The translations under genes and the position numbers were made by a program. This document shows, in pieces, positions 23,896-33,213 of a stretch of DNA of 64,000 bases; position 1 is the stretch's first letter, and each line of letters begins with the position of its first letter. A model generated the notes under the pieces. That model was not told where the DNA came from and made no database searches. It worked only from the letters and a program-made list of their open reading frames with translations. Source of the stretch: Polyangia bacterium (lineage in GTDB: Bacteria > Myxococcota_A > Polyangia > Polyangiales > JAUICN01); contig JAUICN010000002.1 in assembly GCA_030427835.1 (NCBI GenBank), forward strand, positions 186,001 through 250,000. The letters are read 5' to 3'.

Positions 23896-26353
23896 GGGTA
23901 CGGGTAAAAAGCGTTGGCTGGCGGTGCGGTGGGTGGTCATCGTGGGTATTGCGCTTTTGATTTTAGGGTGGTTTTTAGCCCCTTGGTTTTTGCGACCGTC
24001 TGTGCAGCGGGAGCTTGCCCGCGCCTGGGGGGCGCCCGTGTCCGTGGGATCCATGATGCCAGGAGCACATCCTATTGTGTTACAAAATGTGAGCCTTGGC
24101 GAACGGGCGGGTGTGCGTGTTGCTGCCACACGTGTGGAAGTGCAGGTGTCCGCCTGGGAATGTTGGAAGGGTTGGCACGGCTGTGTGGCCGGTGTGCTTA
24201 TCTCCGGCGTGGAGGTTCACGTGAAGCTTCCTACCGGAGATGGAACTCGTTTGGGTGGGCTGTCCGGCCGGGGGCTTGGCTCCCGTTCCCTGGGGGAGGG
24301 GGCATTCGGAAGACGCATGCTTGGCCAGTTGCCCAAGACCCTGGAGTTGGATGGGGTGTCGGTGCTGGTTTCGGGTGGGCCTGGGGGAGTGGGAATGCGT
24401 GTGACAGGGGGTGAGGTGGCGCTTTCGCGAGTGTCCCAGGAGAAGCACCGGCTCCGCCTGCAGGCGCGTCAGGTCATGCTCACGGGCGCGGATGGAACGG
24501 GGGCTGCCGTTCCGAACCCGGTGGTTCGTGCGGTGGCGGACCGTGGCCGTTGGGAACTGACATCGGTGGGTGGAGCAGGTGGGCACCTGGATGTGAGTCG
24601 TGCCCTGGGCATGTGGTCGAATGTGCAATCCGGCGCGGTGGATTCCGATGCTGTGGGTTCCGATGCGGAGGCTACGGGCACTGACGGTGATGCCCCGAAG
24701 GGCACGGGTACCGGGGGGGAACCGTCGGGTCTGAGCTTCTGGACGGCGAAGGTGTTGGCCAAGATGTCGGAACGGTTTGTATTGGAGTGGGACGGGTTGG
24801 GCGTGCAAGGCCTTGGCAACCTTTCGGCTGCGGGTCCCACAACTGCAGGTCCCACCACTTCCAGGGGCCACTCGGTGAATGGGGAACTGTCGTTTCGGTT
24901 TGAGAAGGAAGGCTCCTGTGGCGTGTTTTCCGGTCACGGAAAAATGTCGCCTGAGGGTGTGGCGGATGGTTTTCTCAAGGTTTGTCCCAGCACAGGCGCG
25001 CTTACGGGCAAGGTCCATGTGCAGGAGTTGCCGTTGTCGTTTTTGACGTTGCTTGCTCCGGATCTTCCCTGGAAGTCCCCTGAACGTGGGCGTGCCAGTG
25101 GGGTTCTGGAACTGGAGGAAGTGCCGCGGGTGTCCCTGGCCCATCCGGTGCGGGTGGGTGTGGGCGGCCGACTGCGGTTGGAGCATGTGGCGTTTCAGGA
25201 GCCCCATGTGGCCGAGTCCACCGTGTTGCTGCCCCGGGTGGAGTTGCGCGGGGAGGCGTTGTGGACGCCAGAACAACGGGTGTTGGAGGTCCACCGGGGG
25301 AAGATCGGTTTGGGTGATCTAGGGAGAGATGGTGTACCCGTGCACTTTGAGGGTGCGGTGCAACTTGCGGGAGAGGATGTGGGGTTGGATGTGCGCGCCT
25401 GGTTGGAACCCTCCCGTTGTGCGGCCCTGGCCGCCGCGGTTCCCGAGGGGTTGCTGGGTGATTTGCGCCATGGGGTGTGGGAAGGGGAGATGTCTGGAAG
25501 TGCGCGGTTGCGTTTGCCCTGGCGCCGTTTGGACGACACGGAACTTGATTTGAAGGTGCGGTCCACCTGCGAGACTGTGGGTGATTCGGGATTTCCTTCC
25601 CCCGGAGTCTACAGGCGCCCGTTTTTGCACGCGGTACCCATGCCAGGGGGGGAGTTTCAGGAAGTTCGAGTGGGCCCCGGGACCCGGCATTGGGTGGAGT
25701 TGGGATCCATGAGCCCCTGGTTTGTGCACGCCGTGTTGAGCCGTGAGGATGCCCGGTTCTTTACCCACAGTGGGTTTGCACCCTGGGCGATTCGGGACGC
25801 CCTGGTGAAGGACTTGAAGCAGGGGCGATTCGTGTTTGGGGCAAGCACCATCACCATGCAGCTGGCGAAGAACCTGTTTTTGTCCCGGGTGAAAACCCTG
25901 TCGCGCAAGTTGCGTGAGGCCCTGTGGACGCAATGGTTGGAGGGCAACTTTACCAAGACCGAACTGCTGGCACTGTACTTCAATGCGATCGAATATGGCC
26001 CAGGGCTGTATGGGATTGGCCCTGCCGCGCTTCACTACTTTGGAAGGCCGCCCGGGGATTTGAATCTGGCGGAGTCCACGTTTTTGGCGCTTGTGTTGCC
26101 CAGCCCCACGCGCATGTACAGCTACCGGGACCGGGGCCTCACACCGCACATGAAACACAAGATGATGCAGGCCATGGTGCACATGTTGGACAAGGGCCGC
26201 ATTGACGGGGTGGCCCTTGAGGCGGGAAGGGCCCAGCTGGAGTCTTTTTCGTTCACGGGGGTCGACGGATCGGGCCTGGTCCCACGGGATGGGTTTGAGG
26301 GTAAGTACAACGGGCTACCCGTGCGCTTCACAACCCTGCACGAGTCGTTGTAG
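23894..26353 (+). CDS. monofunctional GT51 peptidoglycan transglycosylase with long N-terminal extension
   Basis: 819 residues from the ATG at 23894. One N-terminal membrane segment (about 8-33) is followed by some 540 residues resembling the AsmA/DUF3971-type periplasmic repeats (many short V-x-L-x-G strands such as LELDGVSVLVSGG), and only then by a GT51 domain: SREDARFFTHSGF with catalytic Glu618, GASTITMQLAKNLFL, RKLREALWTQWLEGNFTKTELLALYFN, EYGPGLYGIGPAALHYFG, LAESTFLALVLPSPTRMY. No transpeptidase domain follows. It should polymerise lipid II into glycan strands at the inner membrane. The extension could span the periplasm; its role is inferred. Followed by a MATE gene on the same strand after a 67-base gap. 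Confidence 0.88.
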   Translation: MGTGKKRWLAVRWVVIVGIALLILGWFLAPWFLRPSVQRELARAWGAPVSVGSMMPGAHPIVLQNVSLGERAGVRVAATRVEVQVSAWECWKGWHGCVAGVLISGVEVHVKLPTGDGTRLGGLSGRGLGSRSLGEGAFGRRMLGQLPKTLELDGVSVLVSGGPGGVGMRVTGGEVALSRVSQEKHRLRLQARQVMLTGADGTGAAVPNPVVRAVADRGRWELTSVGGAGGHLDVSRALGMWSNVQSGAVDSDAVGSDAEATGTDGDAPKGTGTGGEPSGLSFWTAKVLAKMSERFVLEWDGLGVQGLGNLSAAGPTTAGPTTSRGHSVNGELSFRFEKEGSCGVFSGHGKMSPEGVADGFLKVCPSTGALTGKVHVQELPLSFLTLLAPDLPWKSPERGRASGVLELEEVPRVSLAHPVRVGVGGRLRLEHVAFQEPHVAESTVLLPRVELRGEALWTPEQRVLEVHRGKIGLGDLGRDGVPVHFEGAVQLAGEDVGLDVRAWLEPSRCAALAAAVPEGLLGDLRHGVWEGEMSGSARLRLPWRRLDDTELDLKVRSTCETVGDSGFPSPGVYRRPFLHAVPMPGGEFQEVRVGPGTRHWVELGSMSPWFVHAVLSREDARFFTHSGFAPWAIRDALVKDLKQGRFVFGASTITMQLAKNLFLSRVKTLSRKLREALWTQWLEGNFTKTELLALYFNAIEYGPGLYGIGPAALHYFGRPPGDLNLAESTFLALVLPSPTRMYSYRDRGLTPHMKHKMMQAMVHMLDKGRIDGVALEAGRAQLESFSFTGVDGSGLVPRDGFEGKYNGLPVRFTTLHESL

Positions 26354-26420
26354 GTTCGGTGGAGGGTGGCCCTGTCTATGGTCGCACGGTCGAGGGTGGC
26401 CTGGTAGGGTGCGCGCCTTG

Positions 26421-27881
26421 ATGCGCAACGTTGTCACACACTGGCTTGGATCGAAGGTGCAACGGCGTGAGGTGTTGGGGCTTGCGTTTCCGAACATCTT
26501 GAGTGGGTTGACGGTGCCCATGGTGGGTGCGGTGGACACGGCGCTACTGGGCCATTCGGACCACGGTGCCCGGGATGTGCACCTGGCGGCCTTGGCGGTG
26601 GGTACGGCCCTGTTCAACGTGGTGTACTGGACCTTTGGTTTTCTGAGGATGGGCACCACGGGCCTTACGGCCCAGGCGTTTGGGGCCGAGGACCATCGCG
26701 CAGAGGCCCAGGTGTTGCTCCGTGCGTTGATGATTGGCCTTGGGGTGGGTGTGGTGCTTCAGGTGTTTTCTGTGCCGTTCACCATGGCGGGCCTGTGGAT
26801 CATGCAGGGGGAGGCCGACGTGGAGTGGTTGGCCGGGGACTACTTTCAGATCCGTCTGTGGGCGGCGCCTGCGGCTCTGATGAGCTTTGCCCTCCAGGGG
26901 TGGTTGCTTGGCATGCAGAACGCGCGGGCGGTGTTGCTGCTGTCACTCGTAGTGAACCTTTGCAATGTGGGGTTGGATCTTTGGTTTGTGCGGGGCATGG
27001 GCATGGATGTGGCCGGCGTGGCCTGGGGTACGGTGTGGGCCCAGTACATTGGCCTGGCTGTGGGTGGTGTGGTGCTGTGGGTATCCCACCGTCGGGTGGT
27101 GGGGGGCTGTTTTCGTGTGATGTTGACCGCGGGGGGGCTGCGTTCGCTCTTTGAGGGGGAAGCCTTTCGCAGGTTTGGGTCGCTCAGTGTGGATATTGTG
27201 CTGCGCACCATGGTGTTGGTGGTGACGTTTGCGGCGTTTACTTCGGAGTGTGCACGGTTGGGAACGGTGATTGCGGGTGCCAACCAGGTGTTGCTGCAGT
27301 ACGTGGGCATCATGGTGTTTGCGGTGGATGGGGTGGCGTTCGCGGCAGAGGCCCTGGTGGGCAAACACAAGGGAATGGATGATCGCCAACGGGCAGACGG
27401 CAAACGTGCTGTGACAACCAAGGACGGAAGCCCCCAAGGAAACCCAGGAGGGGGGCTCCAAGGCATGGTGCGGGTGCTACTGGGGTGGAGCATGCTCGCA
27501 GGCGCCATTTTTGCGCTGGGCTTTGCCGTGGCCGGGCGGGTGTTGCTGCGGGTGATTACCGATGAGCCGGATGTGTTGGCGGTGGCGGATTCCACGGTGA
27601 TCTGGATGGTGCCTTTTTCATTGTTCGGCGCCTGGGCGTTTTTGTGGGATGGCGTGTACCTGGGGGCCACCCGGGTGCGGGCACTCCGCAACGTGGTGTT
27701 GGGTTCGTCGGCCCTGGTGATGGCTCCGGTACTGTTGTTCTCTCACTTCTTTGGCGGCCGTGCGTTCCTTGGGATGCATGTGGACGTGATGGTCGCCAAC
27801 CATTTGCTCTGGTTGGGCCTTGTATTGTTCATGGTGCTCCGCGGCGCAGTATTGCACCGCGGCTGGGTTCGAGGGGCCTAA
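26421..27881 (+). CDS. MATE family multidrug/toxin efflux transporter (DinF-like)
   Basis: 486 residues from the ATG at 26421 (MRNVVTHWLGSKVQRREVLG); the frame is open upstream to 26202, but that part overlaps the transglycosylase gene and is not MATE-like. About 12 hydrophobic segments in two halves. Family motifs: LGLAFPNILSGLTVPMVGAVDTALLGH at the N-terminus, GLTAQAFGAEDHRAE, WLLGMQNARAVLLLS, and in the second half QVLLQYVGIMVFAVDGVAFAAEALVGKH. This is the DinF branch. It would export cationic compounds using a sodium or proton gradient. An insertion between TM8 and TM9 (about 325-350) is hydrophilic and charged. Confidence 0.9.
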   Translation: MRNVVTHWLGSKVQRREVLGLAFPNILSGLTVPMVGAVDTALLGHSDHGARDVHLAALAVGTALFNVVYWTFGFLRMGTTGLTAQAFGAEDHRAEAQVLLRALMIGLGVGVVLQVFSVPFTMAGLWIMQGEADVEWLAGDYFQIRLWAAPAALMSFALQGWLLGMQNARAVLLLSLVVNLCNVGLDLWFVRGMGMDVAGVAWGTVWAQYIGLAVGGVVLWVSHRRVVGGCFRVMLTAGGLRSLFEGEAFRRFGSLSVDIVLRTMVLVVTFAAFTSECARLGTVIAGANQVLLQYVGIMVFAVDGVAFAAEALVGKHKGMDDRQRADGKRAVTTKDGSPQGNPGGGLQGMVRVLLGWSMLAGAIFALGFAVAGRVLLRVITDEPDVLAVADSTVIWMVPFSLFGAWAFLWDGVYLGATRVRALRNVVLGSSALVMAPVLLFSHFFGGRAFLGMHVDVMVANHLLWLGLVLFMVLRGAVLHRGWVRGA

Positions 27882-27926
27882 CTGAGTAAGACCCAGCTGA
27901 GTAAAACCCAGCTGAGTAAAATCTAG
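27882..27926. repeat. 15-bp tandem repeat, 3 copies
   Basis: Three consecutive units of CTGAGTAARACCCAG type at 27882-27896, 27897-27911 and 27912-27926 (last unit CTGAGTAAAATCTAG). The array begins directly after the TAA stop of the MATE gene and ends 48 bases before the acetyl-CoA synthetase start. Each unit is itself partly self-complementary (CTGAG/CCCAG). Confidence 0.85.
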
Positions 27927-27974
27927 CGGGCCCACGGGGTCGACAGGTTGGGTGGGTCGTGGTTGTCTTTGGGC

Positions 27975-29981
27975 ATGTCGAACGAGCAGGGTAGGGATCT
28001 GGGGCAGGGCGGGAGCTTGGGGATTGAAAGTGTTTCCCGGGAGGACCGGGTGTTTGATCCACCGGTTGGCTTTTCGGAGGCTGCCCGGGTGGGGTCCATG
28101 GCAGACTACGAGGCGGAGTATGGGCGCAGCCTGAGTGACCCTGAGGGCTTTTGGCTAGGGCAGGCATCGGCACTGCACTGGTACAGAAAGCCAACCAAGG
28201 CCCAGGGCAAGGGGTTTCCCCACGCAACGTGGTTTGAGGACGGCGTGACCAACGTTTCCTACAATGCGTTGGACAGGCACGTGGCCTCCGGTGCAGGTGA
28301 ACGTTGCGCGATTCTTTGGGAGGGCGAAGACGGTGCGGTTCGACGAATCTCTTACCGGGAGCTGATGGAAGACGTGGGCCGTTGCGCCGGTGCCCTTTCG
28401 GCGTTGGGTGTGAAAGCCGGAGATCGTGTGGCGGTGTACATGGGCATGGTTCCGGAGGCTGTGATCACCATGCTTGCCTGTGCGCGCATGGGGGCGGTGC
28501 ACACGGTGATTTTTGGGGGCTTTGCGCCGGAGGCCATTGCGGATCGGGTACAGGATGCGGGGGTGAAGGCGATCGTCACCCAGGATGGGGCCTGGCGCCG
28601 GGGGTCTGTGGTTCCGTTGAAGGCGAATGTGGACCGTGCCCTGGAGCGGGAGGGGACCGATTCTGTTGAAAAAGTATTGGTGTTGCGCCGGGCGGGAAAC
28701 GACATTGAAATGGTTCCCGGAAGGGATGTGCAGTGGTCCCAGGCGGTGCAAGGGGCGGCACCGATTGAATCTGTACCCTTGGATGCGGAACACCCCCTGT
28801 TTGTGTTGTACACGTCAGGCACCACGGGAAAACCCAAGGGCGTTTTGCACACCACGGGTGGGTACATGGTGGGAACCTGGTTGACCACGCGGACGGTGTT
28901 TGATGTACGTCCGGATGACGTTTACTGGTGTACGGCGGATGTGGGTTGGGTGACGGGTCACAGTTACTTGACCTATGGCCCGTTGTTGAATGGCACGACC
29001 GTGTTCATGTATGAGGGGGCTCCCAATCACCCTGGCCCGAACAGCTCTGGGGCCGACGATTGTGGAAAAGGCAGGTTTTGGGAGATGGTGGCGCGACACA
29101 GGGTCACTACGCTTTACACGGCACCTACGGCGATTCGTGCGTTCATGGCCTGGGGTGATGAACATGTCACAAGGCATGACCTTTCAAGTTTGCGTTTGTT
29201 GGGCACCGTGGGGGAGCCCATCAATCCCGAGGCGTGGATGTGGTACCGACGGGTGATCGGGGGGGACCGTTGCCCCGTGGTGGACACCTGGTGGCAAACG
29301 GAGACGGGGGCCATCATGATGTCGCCACTGCCCGGCGCCACGCCCACCAAGCCGGGCTCGTGCACGCTGCCCCTGTTCGGTGTGGAGCCGGATGTGTTGC
29401 AGGAGGATGGCACACAGGTGCCTCCTGGGGGAGGGGGGTTGCTTGTGGTGCGGCGCCCCTGGCCTTCCATGGCCCGTACGGTGTGGGGAGATGATGCCCG
29501 GTTTCGTGAAACCTATTTTTCAAGGTTTGACGGATTGTACTTCACGGGTGATGGCGCCCGGCGCGACAGGGACGGTTACTTTTGGGTCATGGGAAGGGTG
29601 GACGATGTGGTGAACGTGGCCGGGCACCGACTGGGAACGGCCGAAATTGAAAGCGCGCTTGTGGCTCACCCCACGGTGGCGGAAGCTGCGGTGGTAGGCA
29701 AACCTGATCCCATCAAGGGCCAGGCCCTGGAGGCGTTTGTGACCTTGCTTCAGGGCGCGGAGGTGGCCGTGGAGACACTGCGTGATTGGGTGGCCCAGGA
29801 GATCGGCAAGTTTGCGAGGCCGGACGCCGTGCACGTGGTGCGGGGGCTACCCAAGACCCGTAGTGGAAAGATCATGCGCCGGCTGTTGCGTGACATCGCT
29901 GCAGGAAAGATCGTGGGTGACGTGACCACGCTGGAGGACAACGCTGTGCTGGACGAACTACGCCACACCTATGATGAGTAG
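27975..29981 (+). CDS. acs: acetyl-CoA synthetase (AMP-forming)
   Basis: 668 residues from the ATG at 27975 (MSNEQGRDL); a nine-residue longer start at 27948 is possible. Acs signatures in order: the N-terminal [16 protein letters not shown], the [42 protein letters not shown] region typical of Acs, [93 protein letters not shown], and [19 protein letters not shown] with the lysine that is acetylated in regulated Acs enzymes. It converts acetate, ATP and CoA to acetyl-CoA. No phosphotransacetylase/acetate kinase neighbour is seen. Confidence 0.95.
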   Translation: MSNEQGRDLGQGGSLGIESVSREDRVFDPPVGFSEAARVGSMADYEAEYGRSLSDPEGFWLGQASALHWYRKPTKAQGKGFPHATWFEDGVTNVSYNALDRHVASGAGERCAILWEGEDGAVRRISYRELMEDVGRCAGALSALGVKAGDRVAVYMGMVPEAVITMLACARMGAVHTVIFGGFAPEAIADRVQDAGVKAIVTQDGAWRRGSVVPLKANVDRALEREGTDSVEKVLVLRRAGNDIEMVPGRDVQWSQAVQGAAPIESVPLDAEHPLFVLYTSGTTGKPKGVLHTTGGYMVGTWLTTRTVFDVRPDDVYWCTADVGWVTGHSYLTYGPLLNGTTVFMYEGAPNHPGPNSSGADDCGKGRFWEMVARHRVTTLYTAPTAIRAFMAWGDEHVTRHDLSSLRLLGTVGEPINPEAWMWYRRVIGGDRCPVVDTWWQTETGAIMMSPLPGATPTKPGSCTLPLFGVEPDVLQEDGTQVPPGGGGLLVVRRPWPSMARTVWGDDARFRETYFSRFDGLYFTGDGARRDRDGYFWVMGRVDDVVNVAGHRLGTAEIESALVAHPTVAEAAVVGKPDPIKGQALEAFVTLLQGAEVAVETLRDWVAQEIGKFARPDAVHVVRGLPKTRSGKIMRRLLRDIAAGKIVGDVTTLEDNAVLDELRHTYDE

Positions 29982-30006
29982 GCGGGCGCCCCTCACCGGT
30001 TGAGTT

Positions 30007-30864
30007 CTAGACGGCGGTGGCGAGATCTTCGTCCAGCAGTTGTTGGTTGAGGTGTTCGCCGTTTTGCAGGATTTGGGCGAAGTCGGTACTCCCTTTCATG
30101 GAGTCCGAGGGGTAGAATACATGGCCAATGTAGCGGCCGTAGCGGTCGGTGCGCTTGGTGAGAATGCACAGGGGCTTGGACGGATTGCTCGCATCGTCGG
30201 CACCCAGTGCAGTGCGAACGAAGTCGGTGGCCTTCTGGCCCTCTGGGGTTTTGGCGGCGGGAGTGTCCACGCCTGCCAGGCGAATGCGTTCATTTTTGTG
30301 CACGCCGAAGCCCAGGTCCAGGGTCACGATGAGCGTGTCGCCGTCCACCACACGGTCCAGGGTGGCACGGTAGACGTAACGTGGATCCGACGGCTTTTTG
30401 AGAATGTGATGTGCCTTGCGGGTCTTCGTTTTGGGCTTGCTTTCCAGGTCTCCGTGGCGGTTGGATTGAATTGCTTCTGCCAGGCGTGCGACCGTAAGTT
30501 TCTTTTCTGATGCAAGGTCCGCGTACCAGGTTCGGGCTTGACCGTCGTGGACGCGCAGCAGGGCTCGGTAGTGGGACCAACTGAGTTTGGGGTAGTTCTT
30601 GGGAGAATCGAAGTTGCGCGCGAAGGCCACCGATTGGTACAGGGTGGAGGACGGAATGACGAGATCCTGGGCCAGGGACATGAGCATGGCTTCTCCCCGT
30701 TCGGCGTTTTCCATGGCGCTGGCAATGCGTTTGCCCAGCTGCCAGTAGGTTTCCACCAGCACCTGGCCCGCTGCTGTGCCCGCACGGAGCTGGCCATCGT
30801 CAATGAGGGTTTTGAGTTCCTTGAGCAGGTTCTTGTAGGTGGTTTTTGTGGTGATCTTTGCCAT
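30007..30864 (-). CDS. fusion of DUF1016-like N-terminal domain with staphylococcal-nuclease-like domain
   Basis: 285 residues from the ATG at 30864 (a start three codons earlier is possible). Residues 1-135 resemble the DUF1016 (YhcG) N-terminal DNA-binding helical domain: YWQLGKRIASAMENAERGE, LAQDLVIPSSTLYQSVAFARNF, YPKLSWSHYRALLRVHD. The usual C-terminal PDDEXK nuclease of YhcG is absent. Instead residues 160-280 form a thermonuclease/SNase domain: RATLDRVVDGDTLIVTLDLGF, RIRLAGVDTPAAKTPEGQKATDFV and KRTDRYGRYIGHVFY, containing the Arg/Glu/Arg catalytic set of that family. A nuclease directed by the DUF1016 module is the likely idea; function is not known. It has an unusual direct repeat upstream (30880-30937). 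Confidence 0.85.
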   Translation of the reverse strand: MAKITTKTTYKNLLKELKTLIDDGQLRAGTAAGQVLVETYWQLGKRIASAMENAERGEAMLMSLAQDLVIPSSTLYQSVAFARNFDSPKNYPKLSWSHYRALLRVHDGQARTWYADLASEKKLTVARLAEAIQSNRHGDLESKPKTKTRKAHHILKKPSDPRYVYRATLDRVVDGDTLIVTLDLGFGVHKNERIRLAGVDTPAAKTPEGQKATDFVRTALGADDASNPSKPLCILTKRTDRYGRYIGHVFYPSDSMKGSTDFAQILQNGEHLNQQLLDEDLATAV

Positions 30865-30879
30865 GGCCCGCACTTAAGC

Positions 30880-30937
30880 AAATTATCTGCGCGGTGAAAA
30901 GTCTTTTTTCGCATAAAATTATCTGTGCGGCAGAAAA
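30880..30937 (-). promoter_or_regulatory. paired operator-like direct repeats upstream of the nuclease fusion
   Basis: AAATTATCTGYGCGG occurs at 30880-30894 and again at 30916-30930, 36 bases apart, each followed by a GAAAA run. This is an AT-rich island directly before the start at 30864. Two identical sites in the same orientation, just upstream of a gene, suggest binding of a regulator, possibly the gene's own N-terminal domain. Inference only. Confidence 0.5.
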
Positions 30938-31026
30938 TTAGATTCTGCACTCTTCTAGGCAAGCACTAGGGTGTTTGGCGGTGGGTGGGGGCTGGACTAT
31001 GTTGTGCCGGGATTGGGAGGCCGCGA

Positions 31027-33084
31027 ATGGCAATGGGGATAAGAACGGGTTTGTTTGGCACAGTGTGTGGCGCGTTGGCGCTCATGGGAGTGGTGGTGAG
31101 TGCCTCTGTGGCGCAGGCTCAATCGTCTACGATTCCTGTGAACATCCAGAGTGATCCTGCGGGGGCGGCGGTGTACTTGGATACCTTGAGCAGTGTGTCC
31201 CTGGGTGTGACGCCCATGGAGCGGGTGCGCCTGCCCCGTGGATCCCACCAGTTGATCTTTGTGCTGGATGAGTATGCCCACTTCACACTGCCCATTCGTG
31301 TGGTGCGCTACCGGGAAACCTTTCGTGCGACGTTGCAACGCCTGGCTGCCATTGAAGTGAACGCCGCGGGGGAGAGTGCCACGGGTGCCGTGGTGAGTGT
31401 GAACGGCGAGCTGTTGGGGCCTGTTCCTGTGCGCAAAACCCTGGACGCGGGCCGCTACCTTGTGGAGGTCAAACGTGAGGGTTACGGGACGTTCTCCCAG
31501 TGGATGGATGTGCGTTTGGGCCAAACAGTGACCTTGCCTGTGATTCTTGAAAAGGTGGCCGAGGACAAGGGCTCGGTTCTTGTGTCTGGGGCCTACCAAG
31601 GGACCCCGGTGTTTTTGGATGGGGCTTCCCATGGCGTTGCTCCCACCGTGATCGACGGCGTGGCCCCTGGTCCCCACGTCGTGGAATTGCGCCCCTTGGA
31701 CGGCATGATGATTCGGCAGGAGGTGTTTGTGACGCCGGGCCAACGTGCGACGGCCCATTTCGGGACCGCAGAGCCCCAAGCCCAGGAGGGAAAGATCCGT
31801 GTGCTTTGCAATGTGGCGGCCGATGTTTTGATCGACGGTGTCATTCACGGGGGTACTCCGCTTGAGTTGGATGGCCTTGAGGTGGGTGAACACATCGTGG
31901 AGCTGCGCGCGGAGGGGTACGCTTCCAAGCAACAGCGTATTCGTATTGAGCAGGGGGAGCGTACGTTGGTTTCCATGCAGTTGGTGGCCGCGGTCGAAGG
32001 GCTGGCGGGTGGTCCTGTGGGTGGCCCGATGGCAGCTCCAGTGGACACTGCAGCGGGGGTGGCTGGCACAGCCCAGGTGGCGGATGTTGCGGTTTTGGAC
32101 TCCGATGGGGCAGCTTCCCAGGAGGTGCCGTCGCGCACCGCCATTTCGGTGACCGTGGATGTGGGCGGAGCGGAGCTCTGGCTCAATGGTAGGTACCTTG
32201 GCCCTGTGCCCTATGAGGGCGTGCTGCCTACTGGGCCCCATCGTTTGGAAGTGCGTCGTGAGGGGTACCGTACCCATGTGCGTCAGGTTCAGCTGACCTA
32301 TTCTGAGGTGCCACGGGAGTTCCAGGTGGAGTTGATCCGTGAGGGTGAGCTTTCCTCCGAGGAGGCCGAGCGGGGTGAAATTCGCCGGTTTCGACAGAGC
32401 CGTGCGGCCGTGAGCCACGCCGCTGCGGCGATTCCCCAGGATCAGGCGGTGTTGGATATGTCCCTGGGTTGGCCCTACGCGGCCGAGGCTCGGCTTGGGG
32501 TCGGTATTTTTGACAACCTTGAGGGTGGTTTTGCGGTGCGTTCGCTCTTTCGACTTACGGAGTTTGAGGCCCGTGCCAAGCTTGCCGCGCGACCGATTCG
32601 CCAGGTGTCCGGGGCGGTGCAAGCTCGAATCGGTGGGGGGCTTGGCCCTAGCCGAGATGCCACCCGCACTGAGGTGATGTTGGCACCCATGGGGGAGGAC
32701 CCAAGCGAGCACAACGTCAACAGTTTCTTCGCATCCCTCGAGTTGCTCGGTTCCTTGCATTTTAGTGAAGAGGGCGCGTTTACCCTGTGGATTGCGGAGG
32801 ACTTTTCCACCGACCGCTACGACTGGGCGGAAGACGATGCCAAGACCCTGGTGGTGAGTGACGTTTCAGGTGCGGGGACGGGCGGGCGTGATGGGCGACA
32901 GAATCTTGCCCGCGTGCGCTTTGGCGGCGCCCTTGAACTTGTGATCAACCGGCATTGGAATGCCTGGGGTGTGCTCGAGGGGATTCTTCTGGGCAAGGGC
33001 CGCGCCATTTACGGCGATGCGTTCCGGTTGGGGTTGGGCGATTCGGAGCTTTACTACCGGGCCGGCCTCACCTACAAGTTTTGA
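31027..33084 (+). CDS. PEGA-repeat protein with C-terminal outer-membrane beta-barrel
   Basis: 685 residues from the ATG at 31027, chosen because GGGAGG (about 31014) precedes it at normal spacing and it gives a signal peptide MAMGIRTGLFGTVCGALALM ending VAQAQ; the frame is open back to 30985. Five PEGA-type beta repeats follow (for example PVNIQSDPAGAAVYLDTLSS, VLCNVAADVLIDGVIHGG, ISVTVDVGGAELWLNGRYLG, each ending in a R-x-E-GY unit). A linker (about 440-490) leads to about 200 residues of alternating strands that end in YYRAGLTYKF, the terminal aromatic signature of outer-membrane barrels. Role: surface-anchored adhesion or wall-binding is plausible but unproven. Its stop codon overlaps the first arm of a structured repeat. 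Confidence 0.82.
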   Translation: MAMGIRTGLFGTVCGALALMGVVVSASVAQAQSSTIPVNIQSDPAGAAVYLDTLSSVSLGVTPMERVRLPRGSHQLIFVLDEYAHFTLPIRVVRYRETFRATLQRLAAIEVNAAGESATGAVVSVNGELLGPVPVRKTLDAGRYLVEVKREGYGTFSQWMDVRLGQTVTLPVILEKVAEDKGSVLVSGAYQGTPVFLDGASHGVAPTVIDGVAPGPHVVELRPLDGMMIRQEVFVTPGQRATAHFGTAEPQAQEGKIRVLCNVAADVLIDGVIHGGTPLELDGLEVGEHIVELRAEGYASKQQRIRIEQGERTLVSMQLVAAVEGLAGGPVGGPMAAPVDTAAGVAGTAQVADVAVLDSDGAASQEVPSRTAISVTVDVGGAELWLNGRYLGPVPYEGVLPTGPHRLEVRREGYRTHVRQVQLTYSEVPREFQVELIREGELSSEEAERGEIRRFRQSRAAVSHAAAAIPQDQAVLDMSLGWPYAAEARLGVGIFDNLEGGFAVRSLFRLTEFEARAKLAARPIRQVSGAVQARIGGGLGPSRDATRTEVMLAPMGEDPSEHNVNSFFASLELLGSLHFSEEGAFTLWIAEDFSTDRYDWAEDDAKTLVVSDVSGAGTGGRDGRQNLARVRFGGALELVINRHWNAWGVLEGILLGKGRAIYGDAFRLGLGDSELYYRAGLTYKF

Positions 33085-33206
33085 GGCTGGGGCGAGGGCA
33101 CCTCATCTGGTGCCATCCCCGCACCTCAACGATGCTGGGCATCGCCTCGGCCCTGTCGTCTTCTGCTAGGCGGACACGAAATCTACGGCACCCTCGCCCC
33201 AGCCTC
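33083..33206 (+). repeat. structured intergenic repeat, copy A1
   Basis: About 124 bases starting on the stop codon of the PEGA gene. The outer arms 33083-33102 and 33187-33206 are complementary at 18 of 20 positions (the first 16 perfect). Inside: hairpin GGCACC/GGTGCC (33097-33114), the conserved ACCTCAA, a second hairpin CGATGC-TGG-GCATCG, the conserved CCTCGGCCC, a third helix (TGTC/GACA), and CGAAATCTACGGCA. The 41 bases from CCCTGTCG to GGCAC are identical in A2 while the arms are not, which points to selection for pairing. Strand of action unknown; the plus-strand core orientation is given. Confidence 0.8.
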
Positions 33207-33213
33207 TATGTTG

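Noticed and set aside
24080-25294. Minus-strand frame of 404 codons inside the transglycosylase gene
   Set aside because: Antisense shadow; no recognisable motif, while the plus strand ends in a clear GT51 domain.
30997-32760. Long minus-strand frame of 587 codons
   Set aside because: Antisense to the PEGA gene; His/Arg/Thr-rich, no signal or domain, a known artefact of GC-rich coding DNA.
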